64,000 nucleotides of DNA from Natronomonas aquatica (GTDB lineage: Archaea > Halobacteriota > Halobacteria > Halobacteriales > Haloarculaceae): positions 62,001-126,000 of the forward strand of contig NZ_JAHLKM010000002.1 of the NCBI RefSeq assembly GCF_024449025.1, read 5' to 3'. Below, in pieces: positions 41,122 through 48,990 of the stretch. The notes below the pieces were generated by a model, which saw only the letters and a list, made by a program, of their open reading frames with translations, was not told the DNA's origin and ran no database searches. Positions within the stretch are counted from its first letter, which is position 1. The number at the start of each line of letters is the position of its first letter. A program made the position numbers and the translations under genes.

Positions 41122-42351
41122 TTATCCGGCGTTGGGGTCGGTGTACTCCTCGAGGTTCGTCACGATCTGATCGAGTTCGGCGTGTGTGAGGTCGGTCTCA
41201 CCGCCGCCATTCGAGCCGGCCAGACTCTCCCCGAGCATCTCGAAGTCGTCCCAGGAGTGATCCAAAAGCGGATCCAGATCGAATCCCCCCAACAGGAGCA
41301 ACACGTCCACGTCGCTTCCCTTCCCGCGCTTCGGCGTCAGGCTCGCCTGTCCCGCGACGTTGATCCCGTGGCTGTCCGTCCAGTCGCGGAACGCGTCGTA
41401 GACATCGGGTTCGGATATCTCGCCGTTGTCGATCATCGATTCGGGTGCCCGAACGATCGCGTACGCCGCCCGCGTCGTCTCGACGTCCATCGGCACGAAC
41501 GTGTTTTCGGCCGCCTGTTCGAGCATGTACTCCAACTCGAAGATGGACCCGTCCAGATCGGTCGCGACCGCTGGCGTGAAGTGGTAGGCGTCCATCTGGG
41601 AGGGGATCGTCACGTAGTCCTTGATATCGATGACGCTTCTGGTTTCCCTACCGGCCCCGATCATCAACTCGACCGCCTCGATGATCGCGCCGTTGATCGA
41701 GTCGTACTGCCCGTTTCCGTCGTCGCTGGCGGCCTCCAGATGCGAATTCGCCCCCAAAAGCACCATACCGGCGTTCTGAGTCCCGTCCTCGGTTCGCAAC
41801 AGCCGGGAGAGCCCACACACCGCGTTGAAGTGTCGTTGGGGCTGTTCGTAGTAGTAGGGCCACACGCCGAAGGCAGCATGGATGACGCTTTCCATCCAGT
41901 CCTCGACGTCGACGCTTTGGGCGTCCGGGAGGCCGTTCTTGAACTGGTCGATGAGGTACGGGATCGAGCCGTTTCCGGTTCCGCCACCCAGCGTCGCGAT
42001 ATGCATGAACGCGTCCGTCCCGCTCATCTGATCCTGAATGTCGCCAACGATCCGATCGAGGTCCTCGAGGGCGCAAGCCTCCCCGTTCGGGAAGAAGTTC
42101 CCGGCTCCCTGCTGGGAACCGAACTCGAGAGCGTGGGTGTTCATCAGCTGTTCCTCGTCGCTACCGGATCCGATATGCTCCTGTAATCGGTCGATCGTGT
42201 TCCGGAGGTCGGATCGGTTGGTGTTCATCACCAGGATCCGTTCGTCGATCCCGGGGTTCTCCGCGCGATCGAAAAACTGCGAGGCGATCCGCCCACCGCC
42301 CTCACCCGATGCGATTACGCTCCATCTCGTAAACGTGTCTGATGCTGCCAT
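41122..42351 (-). CDS. Tubulin/FtsZ-superfamily protein 1
   Basis: 409 residues. The GTP-binding loops of the superfamily can be followed: T1-like SGEGGGRIASQFFDRA (about 15-30), T2-like VMNTNRSDL (41-49), T3-like GSQQGAGNFF (78-87) and the tubulin signature T4 GGGTGNGS at 122-129. The C-terminal activation-domain-like half follows (about 250-370), and the acidic tail ends YTDPNAG. It is not a canonical FtsZ or CetZ: the T1 loop and spacing differ and the catalytic T7 loop (NxDxxD) is not obvious. It resembles the Tubulin_2/FtsZ-like families. It starts 6 bases after the long coiled-coil gene. Confidence 0.85.
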   Translation of the reverse strand: MAASDTFTRWSVIASGEGGGRIASQFFDRAENPGIDERILVMNTNRSDLRNTIDRLQEHIGSGSDEEQLMNTHALEFGSQQGAGNFFPNGEACALEDLDRIVGDIQDQMSGTDAFMHIATLGGGTGNGSIPYLIDQFKNGLPDAQSVDVEDWMESVIHAAFGVWPYYYEQPQRHFNAVCGLSRLLRTEDGTQNAGMVLLGANSHLEAASDDGNGQYDSINGAIIEAVELMIGAGRETRSVIDIKDYVTIPSQMDAYHFTPAVATDLDGSIFELEYMLEQAAENTFVPMDVETTRAAYAIVRAPESMIDNGEISEPDVYDAFRDWTDSHGINVAGQASLTPKRGKGSDVDVLLLLGGFDLDPLLDHSWDDFEMLGESLAGSNGGGETDLTHAELDQIVTNLEEYTDPNAG

Positions 42352-42357
42352 TGTCAG

Positions 42358-44445
42358 TTATTCTATCTTGATCGCCGTCGCCGTCGTCGTCACGTCCTCG
42401 CCCGTTTCCAGCCCGGCGACCATCTCCCGTATGGTCGCGTCTGGCAGCGGTACCGACAAGAAGTTTTTTTTCGCCTCCTCGAACCGCAACTCGTCGCCGG
42501 CCTCGATGTTGTACCGGACGGTGTTTTTGAGCTCGCGCTCGACCTGTGAGCGGTCGTAGACGATGACCTCCTCGTCGGACTCGACGAGGTCGTACCCGTT
42601 GCGCTCGCTCCAGATGGCGATGAGACACGGAACGTACGAGTCCCGGACCGGCAGCTCCATCCCCGTCGAAACGTATCCCTGCTCCTCGAACGTCGAGGAG
42701 ACTTGCGAATCGATCGCCGGAACGTGCTCCCCCATGTCCTGGTCGAAGTCCGAACACAGCCGCTCGCGGAGCGACCGTTCGGCGAACTCGACCGCAGTCG
42801 TCGTGTCGCCGTCGACCTCCAGTTCGCGTTCGACCGACCCGAACGCCTCGTCCCCGGGGTCTCCCGAAAGGGTGTACGTTCCGGCCGGCACCTCGTCGAA
42901 TTCGACGGACGCGGCGACCCGAGTTTCGACGGTTTCGCGCTCCGAATGGACGCCACCGTCGAGTTCGACGGTCGCCTGCCGGAGTTCGCCGCCGCGCTCG
43001 TACTGGAGGTCGACCGTCACGTCGTGTCGCTCGACGTCGCCCCGCCGGAGCACCCCTTGGGCCGGATCGAACTCGATCGAGGGGTTGCGTCTGTTATAGA
43101 GTCCGAGGAACTGTTCCGCGTGACGGACCGGGAGGTCGTCGGCCGTCACCTCGCCGGCCTCCTGCAATCGGGTGTCGATCTGACCGGCGAAATCGTCGTA
43201 CGCCTCGACGACGGACGCCTTCGTTCGTGCCGTTTCGAGGGCGTCGGTCAACCGTGCGGCCGCGTCGGCCCACTCGGCGGTGAACCGCTCGAAGTCGTCG
43301 ATGTCTTCGAGCGTCTCCGCGAGCGATTCCTCGACGACGGGCGGTTCGTCGTAGTACCCGCCGGGAAGCTCCGCCGACTGGAGCGTCCGGACGGCGTCGT
43401 CGAGGTCGCGCTCCATCGACCGGATCATCGTGACGCAGGTCCGTCTGAGCTGTGCCTGCTTGCGCGTCAGTTCGGCCAGTTCCAGCGCCGAATCGAGCGA
43501 CTCGACCTCGTCGCGCATCTTCGTTATCTCGTCGACGTACTCGGCGTCGACGTGTTCGTCGACGTTCGATCGTAACACGGCGTCGAGGAGGTCGGAAAGC
43601 CGATCGCGCTCCGCTTCGAAGGAGCCGGATAACTGATCCCGAAGCCGGTCTCTCGCCTCGAGTATCGACTCGGTCGCGGCGTAGTAGTCGTGGTTGTCGG
43701 CCGCTCCGGACGCCGATTCCAGTTCCGCCTCGATGGCGTCGATATCGTCGGGACGCATATCGCCCCGTGTCATCTCACGGACCGTCTCGATCGCCGCCTC
43801 GATCGCCTCGTCGGCTTCCTCCCGAGCCTCGTCCAGCGTGTCCCGGTACGCCGGGATCGGGTCCGTTGCGGGGGGGAGCGACACCGACGGCGCGGATCGA
43901 ACGAGATCGACGTCCTCCAGACGGGCGGTCTGAGATTCGATCTCGTCGGTCTCTTCCCGGGCGAACTCCCGGAACAGCTCCTCGAACTCGTCGTGGAAGG
44001 ACTCGATCTCCGTCTCAAGGCGTTCGAACTCCTGAACGTCGGCACTGTCGACGCTGCCGGTGAGTTCGAAGGACCCCGATCTCGGTTCGAACCGGATGCC
44101 CTGGGTCCCGAAGTCCGCGACCAGCGAGTCGACGCGGGCGTCGACGCTCTGCGACCAGTTGGGATAGGCGTCCCGGAGATCGTTCAGCGTCCGGAGGTAG
44201 TCCTGAAACGTCTCAGCGACGCTCCGTCCGCGCTTTCGGACGTACTGCTGTTCGCTGGTTTTGCTCCGTGTAATCAACCCCCGTACGTACAGCGCGATCC
44301 CTGCGACGACGACGATCGGGATGCCGATCATCGTCGCCCAGACGACCTCGGACATCCCCGTGAGGACGAAGACAATCGCACCGCTCGCGGCTGCAGCCAC
44401 GACGAGACCACCGATACTGAGTATTGTTCGTGTGCTCGAATTCAT
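42358..44445 (-). CDS. Membrane-anchored coiled-coil protein
   Basis: 695 residues. Two helices at the N-terminus (about 8-30 and 33-56) form a hairpin anchor. The rest is cytoplasmic: long acidic helices with coiled-coil character from about 70 to 450 (FERLETEIESFHDEFEELFREF; ARDRLRDQLSGSFEAERDRLSDLLDAV), then a beta-rich carboxypeptidase-regulatory-like unit (VRLRRGDVERHDVTVDLQYE region, about 460-540) and an alpha/beta C-terminal domain ending TTTATAIKIE. The start at 44445 overlaps the preceding stop (ATGA); an upstream extension is rejected. The gene is directly before tubulin 1, so it may be its membrane anchor. Confidence 0.8.
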   Translation of the reverse strand: MNSSTRTILSIGGLVVAAAASGAIVFVLTGMSEVVWATMIGIPIVVVAGIALYVRGLITRSKTSEQQYVRKRGRSVAETFQDYLRTLNDLRDAYPNWSQSVDARVDSLVADFGTQGIRFEPRSGSFELTGSVDSADVQEFERLETEIESFHDEFEELFREFAREETDEIESQTARLEDVDLVRSAPSVSLPPATDPIPAYRDTLDEAREEADEAIEAAIETVREMTRGDMRPDDIDAIEAELESASGAADNHDYYAATESILEARDRLRDQLSGSFEAERDRLSDLLDAVLRSNVDEHVDAEYVDEITKMRDEVESLDSALELAELTRKQAQLRRTCVTMIRSMERDLDDAVRTLQSAELPGGYYDEPPVVEESLAETLEDIDDFERFTAEWADAAARLTDALETARTKASVVEAYDDFAGQIDTRLQEAGEVTADDLPVRHAEQFLGLYNRRNPSIEFDPAQGVLRRGDVERHDVTVDLQYERGGELRQATVELDGGVHSERETVETRVAASVEFDEVPAGTYTLSGDPGDEAFGSVERELEVDGDTTTAVEFAERSLRERLCSDFDQDMGEHVPAIDSQVSSTFEEQGYVSTGMELPVRDSYVPCLIAIWSERNGYDLVESDEEVIVYDRSQVERELKNTVRYNIEAGDELRFEEAKKNFLSVPLPDATIREMVAGLETGEDVTTTATAIKIE

Positions 44446-45164
44446 ACCATCACCCGGATTAGATCGATCGCTCCGAGATACCACAACAGTCCGATCGCCC
44501 CGAGAAGGAGGACGATCCCCGCGACGGCCGGGACCAGCCCGGCACGGCGGTTATACGAGACGTCCCGACTGAGTTTCATCTGATCGCGGACGTTTTTTGC
44601 CTCCATGAGCGGGACGGCTGCCCCTAGAAGCGCTCCGCCGAGTAGCCCGGCTACGAGCGCCCCGCCGAAATACATGAGAACGGTCGAACGGGCGTCTACT
44701 CGCTGTGTGCTGACCGCGTTCTCGTACTCGGAGAGCGAGTTCTCGGCCGTCGTCACCGTCTCGTTCCGCTCTTCGCTCATCTCCTGCCGGACCAGGAACC
44801 GCTCCGCAGGGGAGAGGTCATCGGATCGAAGTTCGCTTGCGGCCTCGCTCTCGGCGTCGCGGAGATTATCGAGCCCCTGTTCCATCTCCGAGAGGGACTC
44901 GTTGGCGCTGCCGTGGTGCTCGTCCGTGTAGGAACTCGAATTTTCGATCGCGACGGCGGTTTCACGTAACGATCCGGACGCGTTCTCGATCCGGCCAGCG
45001 GCGTTCTCGAACTCGGTCGCTTCGGATTCGAACTCGGAGGAGGTCGAGACGTTCGTCCCGAAGGCGTCGCCCGACCCCTGTGCCGCGACCGGCGCCGCGA
45101 TCCCGGCGGAGATCCCCCCGACGACGAACAGAACCGTCACGACGAGCGTGCTACGACGAATCAT
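44442..45164 (-). CDS. Secreted helical protein with two C-terminal membrane helices
   Basis: 240 residues. The signal peptide ends near PVAAQGSG (about 28). The external part to about 160 is helical and carries several N-glycosylation sequons (NVS, NAS, NSS, NES, NET). Membrane helices lie at 161-187 and 209-232 with a 20-residue basic loop between. Overlaps of 4 bases join it to genes on both sides. The short sister design (signal, helical stalk, TM) recurs three times in this operon. No known family. Confidence 0.75.
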   Translation of the reverse strand: MIRRSTLVVTVLFVVGGISAGIAAPVAAQGSGDAFGTNVSTSSEFESEATEFENAAGRIENASGSLRETAVAIENSSSYTDEHHGSANESLSEMEQGLDNLRDAESEAASELRSDDLSPAERFLVRQEMSEERNETVTTAENSLSEYENAVSTQRVDARSTVLMYFGGALVAGLLGGALLGAAVPLMEAKNVRDQMKLSRDVSYNRRAGLVPAVAGIVLLLGAIGLLWYLGAIDLIRVMV

Positions 45165-45394
45165 GAGTGCAGTCTGGCTCTGATCTGTCTCCGTTTGTAT
45201 AGGTATACTCCGACGCCAGCGACGAGGATCCCGACCCCAAGCCCGAGCAGCGCGCCCCCGCCGGCGAGGGCGACCGCTTGATCGGCCAGCGCAGCGAAGC
45301 GCCTCGTCAGCTCCCCTGCCTGGCGCGCGTCGCTCGGCGAGAGTTGGCCGACGACGATCGACGCGAGCGCGACGAGTTCGGCCATCCCGCTCAT
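45161..45394 (-). CDS. Small membrane protein between tubulin 2 and the stalk protein
   Basis: 77 residues starting MSGMAELVALASIVVGQLSP, a hydrophobic N-terminal segment, then a short helical stretch (SDARQAGELTRRFAALADQAVA) and a Gly/Leu/Val-rich membrane helix at about 43-65 with the basic tail YKRRQIRARLHS. The start is 2 bases after the tubulin 2 stop, and its stop overlaps the next start (ATGA). The longer frame upstream is antisense-like Arg-rich sequence within tubulin 2 and is discarded. Its tight coupling suggests a structural subunit. Confidence 0.65.
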   Translation of the reverse strand: MSGMAELVALASIVVGQLSPSDARQAGELTRRFAALADQAVALAGGGALLGLGVGILVAGVGVYLYKRRQIRARLHS

Positions 45395-45396
45395 GT

Positions 45397-46698
45397 TTAT
45401 ATCATCATCTGCTCCGATTGGTCCTCCTCGTACGCCTCGGCGATCGATTCGATCTCCGCGATCCGACCGAGGTCCTCGCGCCGGTAGGTCAGAAGCGTCG
45501 TCAGCGAGGCCAGCTTCCGGTCGCTGAGGGCGATCCCGAGGTTCACCTCGCTCAGCCCACAGCTCCGTTCGAGGAACTCCTGAATGGTCGCGGTCTCGAC
45601 GCTGTGGCTCCCGTCGGTGAGGTACGAACTCGGGGCTCGGACGAGCGAGATGGCCTTTTGAGCCTTCTGGCTGTCGGCGTTGGCCAGCGTCTGTTTTGAC
45701 GCCGACAGCCGGGACAGCGCCGCGCTGTCGATCTCGCGCTTCCCGACGAAAGGTAACAGATAGCCCGGAAGCGTCTGTGTCATCGAGACGGATCGCCCGA
45801 TCGCGGCGTATCCCGGGCGTGAATCCCCCCCGATCCCGAATGAGAGGGAGGTCACGATGTCCTGAACGTCGATATCGGGCGTATCGACGCTCTCGACTTC
45901 GCTGGCGTCGACGCTGCTGAACACCGGTCCCGTGATCAGATCGTACAGCGACGCCGCGACGTAGGCGTTGTACTCCCCGAACTGCCCCGCCGAGGAGTCG
46001 AGATAGGAGATCCGTTGGTTGTCGACGAGGACGATCCCGTCGGCCTCGTCCTCGAGGCGATCGAGCCCGTATCTCGCGTTCCACGCCTGCCGTCCGGCGG
46101 CGATCCCGTCGTCGTTGGTGTCGTCCTCGACCGACCCCTTCGTGTTCGGCAGGATCGCGACCGCGATTACTTGGGCGTGACCGTCGGTGTACCGTTTGAT
46201 CTGGCGGGCGAGATGGGGGCCGATTCCACAGCCTGTCCCGCCGCCGAGACCGAGACACAGGAACACGAAATCGATCGTGTCGGACGCCGCCGGGGCCGGT
46301 GTCGTCGCCTCCCCTCCCTCCCCCTCCTCTTCTCCCGGTGGCGGCGCCGTCGCGCCGAACCGGCGGTCGAGCAGGTTCTGGACTTCGGTGTCGTACTGGA
46401 CCATCACCTCGTCGGCCCTGACCGGATCCCGGCCGAAGCCGCCGGTGACCATCTCTTCGAATCCCGGCTCGGACCGTTCCACCAGCCCGTGTTGTTCCGC
46501 GATCCCGAACTGGTTTTCCTCGGGGATGTTCGCCAGGTTCTCGAGGTCGCGGATGGTCGAGTTGAACACGAACGGCGTCCCGAGTGTCGAGATATCGGGA
46601 CTGCTGAACAGGCCTAGCAACGAGTCGTCGGTGTACTCGAACAGCGCGTCGACGATCGCTCCCCCTGCCTGCCCTGCCCCCACAAACAAGTATGTCAT
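45397..46698 (-). CDS. Tubulin/FtsZ-superfamily protein 2
   Basis: 433 residues. T1 is FVGAGQAGGAIVDAL (5-19). T2-like FVFNSTIRDLENL lies at 44-56 and T4 GGGTGCGIGPHLARQI at 152-167. An acidic Pro/Glu/Gly insert sits at about 116-140 before strand S4. C-terminal domain motifs include VTSLSFGIGGDSRPGYAAIG (about 284-303). The Cys inside T4 and the large insert distinguish it from FtsZ. A TATA-like box at 46728-46738 lies about 35 bases upstream, so it starts its own transcription unit running through at least seven tightly spaced genes to 34336. Confidence 0.87.
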   Translation of the reverse strand: MTYLFVGAGQAGGAIVDALFEYTDDSLLGLFSSPDISTLGTPFVFNSTIRDLENLANIPEENQFGIAEQHGLVERSEPGFEEMVTGGFGRDPVRADEVMVQYDTEVQNLLDRRFGATAPPPGEEEGEGGEATTPAPAASDTIDFVFLCLGLGGGTGCGIGPHLARQIKRYTDGHAQVIAVAILPNTKGSVEDDTNDDGIAAGRQAWNARYGLDRLEDEADGIVLVDNQRISYLDSSAGQFGEYNAYVAASLYDLITGPVFSSVDASEVESVDTPDIDVQDIVTSLSFGIGGDSRPGYAAIGRSVSMTQTLPGYLLPFVGKREIDSAALSRLSASKQTLANADSQKAQKAISLVRAPSSYLTDGSHSVETATIQEFLERSCGLSEVNLGIALSDRKLASLTTLLTYRREDLGRIAEIESIAEAYEEDQSEQMMI

Positions 46699-46727
46699 TA
46701 ACTTACACCGGTCGGTTTTCGTCGTTC

Positions 46728-46738
46728 GATAAAATAAC
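46728..46738 (-). promoter_or_regulatory. TATA-like box before tubulin 2
   Basis: On the minus strand GTTATTTTATC lies about 35 bases before the tubulin 2 ATG, in a 92-base gap that is AT-rich compared with its surroundings. It is the likely promoter of the seven- to eight-gene run 46698-34336. Confidence 0.5.
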
Positions 46739-46790
46739 TATCGGTCGGCTCGAAAATATCGGTCAAACGAACTGTTCCGGGTTCGAGGGT

Positions 46791-48896
46791 TCACCCTCTG
46801 AGCCGTCTGAGCATCACGCTGTACTCGTTGCGCTCGTAGAGTTCCTCGACGTGGTCGAGCACCGCGTCGGCGGCGAGTAACACGCCGGCCGCCCGCTGGG
46901 GTCTGGTCGTGAGCTCCTGCTCGGCGTCCGCCGACAGTTCCTCCGCCAGTGCGAGGAAATGTTTCGGGATCGAATGGTTGTGGTCGGGCCTGACCGAAAC
47001 GAACTCGGACCTGATGTCCTCGATCCGCCCCCGAACGGTCGAGAGTAGTTCGTCGACGTCGTCGGACTCCCCACCCGAAAGCGACCGGGAGAGACGCGGG
47101 ATCAGGGTCCGGTCGTAGTAGGAGATCTCCTGGTAGATGGCGTACAACTGGATGTCGTCGATCGATTCGGGGTCGTTGAGGAGTGCCTCCAGTTCCCGAA
47201 CCCGATCGGCGAGGTGGCTGTACACCGGTGTGTCCTGGGTGGTGAGCTCCCGATCCAGCGAATCGAGCCGTCGCTGGACATCGTCGGGGCCGATCTCCGA
47301 CAGCATCTCACGCGTCTCGGCGTACTCGTCGAGTACCTCGACGCTCTCGCGGATCGTCGCTTCGAGTTCCGACTCGTCGTCGGGACTTCTGAGCCCGTCG
47401 ATCAGTTCCCGCGAGAGCCCGCTCGACGGGCGGGCCTGGCGATCGATCGTCTCGGCGATAGACTCGATCGGGGTCGACGGCTCGGTTACGACCACGTCCT
47501 CCCGCTGGAGTGCCGTCGCGAGTTCCGACAGCCGCCCCTCGGCGTCCCGGCTCTCGAACGAAACCGAGCCGGATCGGGCCGCCGCCTCACACACTGTCTC
47601 GGCCTCGCCGATCACGGCCTCGCGGTCGTCCTCCTGCTGTTCGAGCTTCCGGTTCGTCCGGATCAATCGGTCGACGAGCGGTTCGATCGCCGACGGGAGA
47701 CGGCCCTGCTGTCGGTCGAGATCCCGCTTGATGTTCTCGTACACTTCGACGGTCGAACGGCGATCGGCGGGTTTGACAGCCTCGGAGACGGCCGCCCCGG
47801 TTTCGAGCCGTTCGACGGCCTCGGAGATCGCCGACCGAACCTCGTCTTCGTCGGCCGACTCGTCGGTCAGAACGCGACAGAGTTTCCGGGCGGTCGAGGA
47901 GTCGAACTCGGTCCGCCGCTCGACGCTACCGGCGGCCTCGGCGACGACCGGCGGTGACGAGTCCCGCTCTTCTTCGGTGTCCGACGACTCCCCCGTTTCG
48001 GCGGATTGGGTCTCCGTTCCCGGTTCGAACGGCGATCCGGCGCCACACGAGGGACAGAAATCGACATCGGGGGCGATCCGGTCGCCGCAACTCAGACACT
48101 CGCGTTTCGGCTCCGGTTCCGACTCGGCTCCGGCTGTACCGCCTTCCGAGTCGGAACCGGATGACCTGGTGCCGGTGCTGGCCTCCGTCCCCGCTGTCGA
48201 CTGTCCCTCCGTACTCGAACCGTCCTGCGGCTGCTGTTGGGTGGTCCGCTGACCCATCGACATGTTGCGTCCGGACTTGACGTCCCGGAGCCGCTTTCTG
48301 ACCGCGCTTATCGCGGCGTCGACCGTCTCCGTCGCCCCGGACCCGACTTCGATCGATTCGCCGCCCGCAGTCCGTATCTCGAGGGTGGAGTAGTTCCCGT
48401 CCTGGTGGGAATCGACGGCCGTAATCTGGTCGTAGAACAGTTCGCGGTTCGTGCCGCCGCTGCCGGCCTCCCGCGACGCCATGTTGTACTTGGCCCCCTG
48501 GTTGATGTTGACCGACGTTCCGGTGACGACGAGCGTCGTCGTCCGGTAGGTACGCGAGGGTTTGACGAACGGCGGCGACTTCCCGTTGCCCCTGGTGAGG
48601 GAGTATGTACCGGCCTCGGCGACGTCGATCCCCCTGGCGGCGCTCCGTTCAGCCTGCGAGACGAACCGGTTCAAAAGCTCCTCGTAGTTCGCGTTGACGA
48701 CCCGCGTCCCCCAAAAGTAGATCCCGAACCCGGCGAGCAATCCGAAGAAGGTGATGATCCCGATCTGTCCGGCCTGGTCGACGACCATGAACCCGATCGT
48801 GGCCACTATCAGCGTTATCCCGATGATCGTAATCCAGAAATTCCACCCGATCCACCACGCGATCCCGTTGACGTCCTCTTCAGCGGTCATATACAA
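46791..48896 (-). CDS. Membrane protein with PH-like, zinc-ribbon and coiled-coil regions
   Basis: 701 residues (Met-3 is an alternative start). Two N-terminal helices at about 12-40 and 44-65 are followed by a beta-rich PH-like domain (about 95-210: YRTTTLVVTGTSVNI, ELFYDQITAVDSHQDGNYSTLEI). Then come a Ser/Gly/Gln-rich linker, a zinc ribbon with two Cys pairs (CLSCGDRIAPDVDFCPSC, about 267-284) and a long helical region to the end with coiled-coil stretches. All but the helices should be cytoplasmic. A PH-like domain next to the membrane suggests lipid or partner binding. It sits between tubulins 2 and 3. Confidence 0.78.
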   Translation of the reverse strand: MYMTAEEDVNGIAWWIGWNFWITIIGITLIVATIGFMVVDQAGQIGIITFFGLLAGFGIYFWGTRVVNANYEELLNRFVSQAERSAARGIDVAEAGTYSLTRGNGKSPPFVKPSRTYRTTTLVVTGTSVNINQGAKYNMASREAGSGGTNRELFYDQITAVDSHQDGNYSTLEIRTAGGESIEVGSGATETVDAAISAVRKRLRDVKSGRNMSMGQRTTQQQPQDGSSTEGQSTAGTEASTGTRSSGSDSEGGTAGAESEPEPKRECLSCGDRIAPDVDFCPSCGAGSPFEPGTETQSAETGESSDTEEERDSSPPVVAEAAGSVERRTEFDSSTARKLCRVLTDESADEDEVRSAISEAVERLETGAAVSEAVKPADRRSTVEVYENIKRDLDRQQGRLPSAIEPLVDRLIRTNRKLEQQEDDREAVIGEAETVCEAAARSGSVSFESRDAEGRLSELATALQREDVVVTEPSTPIESIAETIDRQARPSSGLSRELIDGLRSPDDESELEATIRESVEVLDEYAETREMLSEIGPDDVQRRLDSLDRELTTQDTPVYSHLADRVRELEALLNDPESIDDIQLYAIYQEISYYDRTLIPRLSRSLSGGESDDVDELLSTVRGRIEDIRSEFVSVRPDHNHSIPKHFLALAEELSADAEQELTTRPQRAAGVLLAADAVLDHVEELYERNEYSVMLRRLRG

Positions 48897-48915
48897 CTCG
48901 ATTGCGAGAAACGGG

Positions 48916-48922
48916 AAAAAAA
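48916..48922 (-). terminator. T-run after tubulin 3
   Basis: Seven consecutive T on the minus strand, about 70 bases beyond the tubulin 3 stop and 20 bases before the next ATG. Oligo-T runs end transcription in archaea, so this may end the tubulin 3 transcript. Confidence 0.35.
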
Positions 48923-48990
48923 CTTCGGGGGTCGCTAGATGGGACCGATACGGAAACCGCAGTCAGCGGGAGATAACGGGGTTCAGACGC

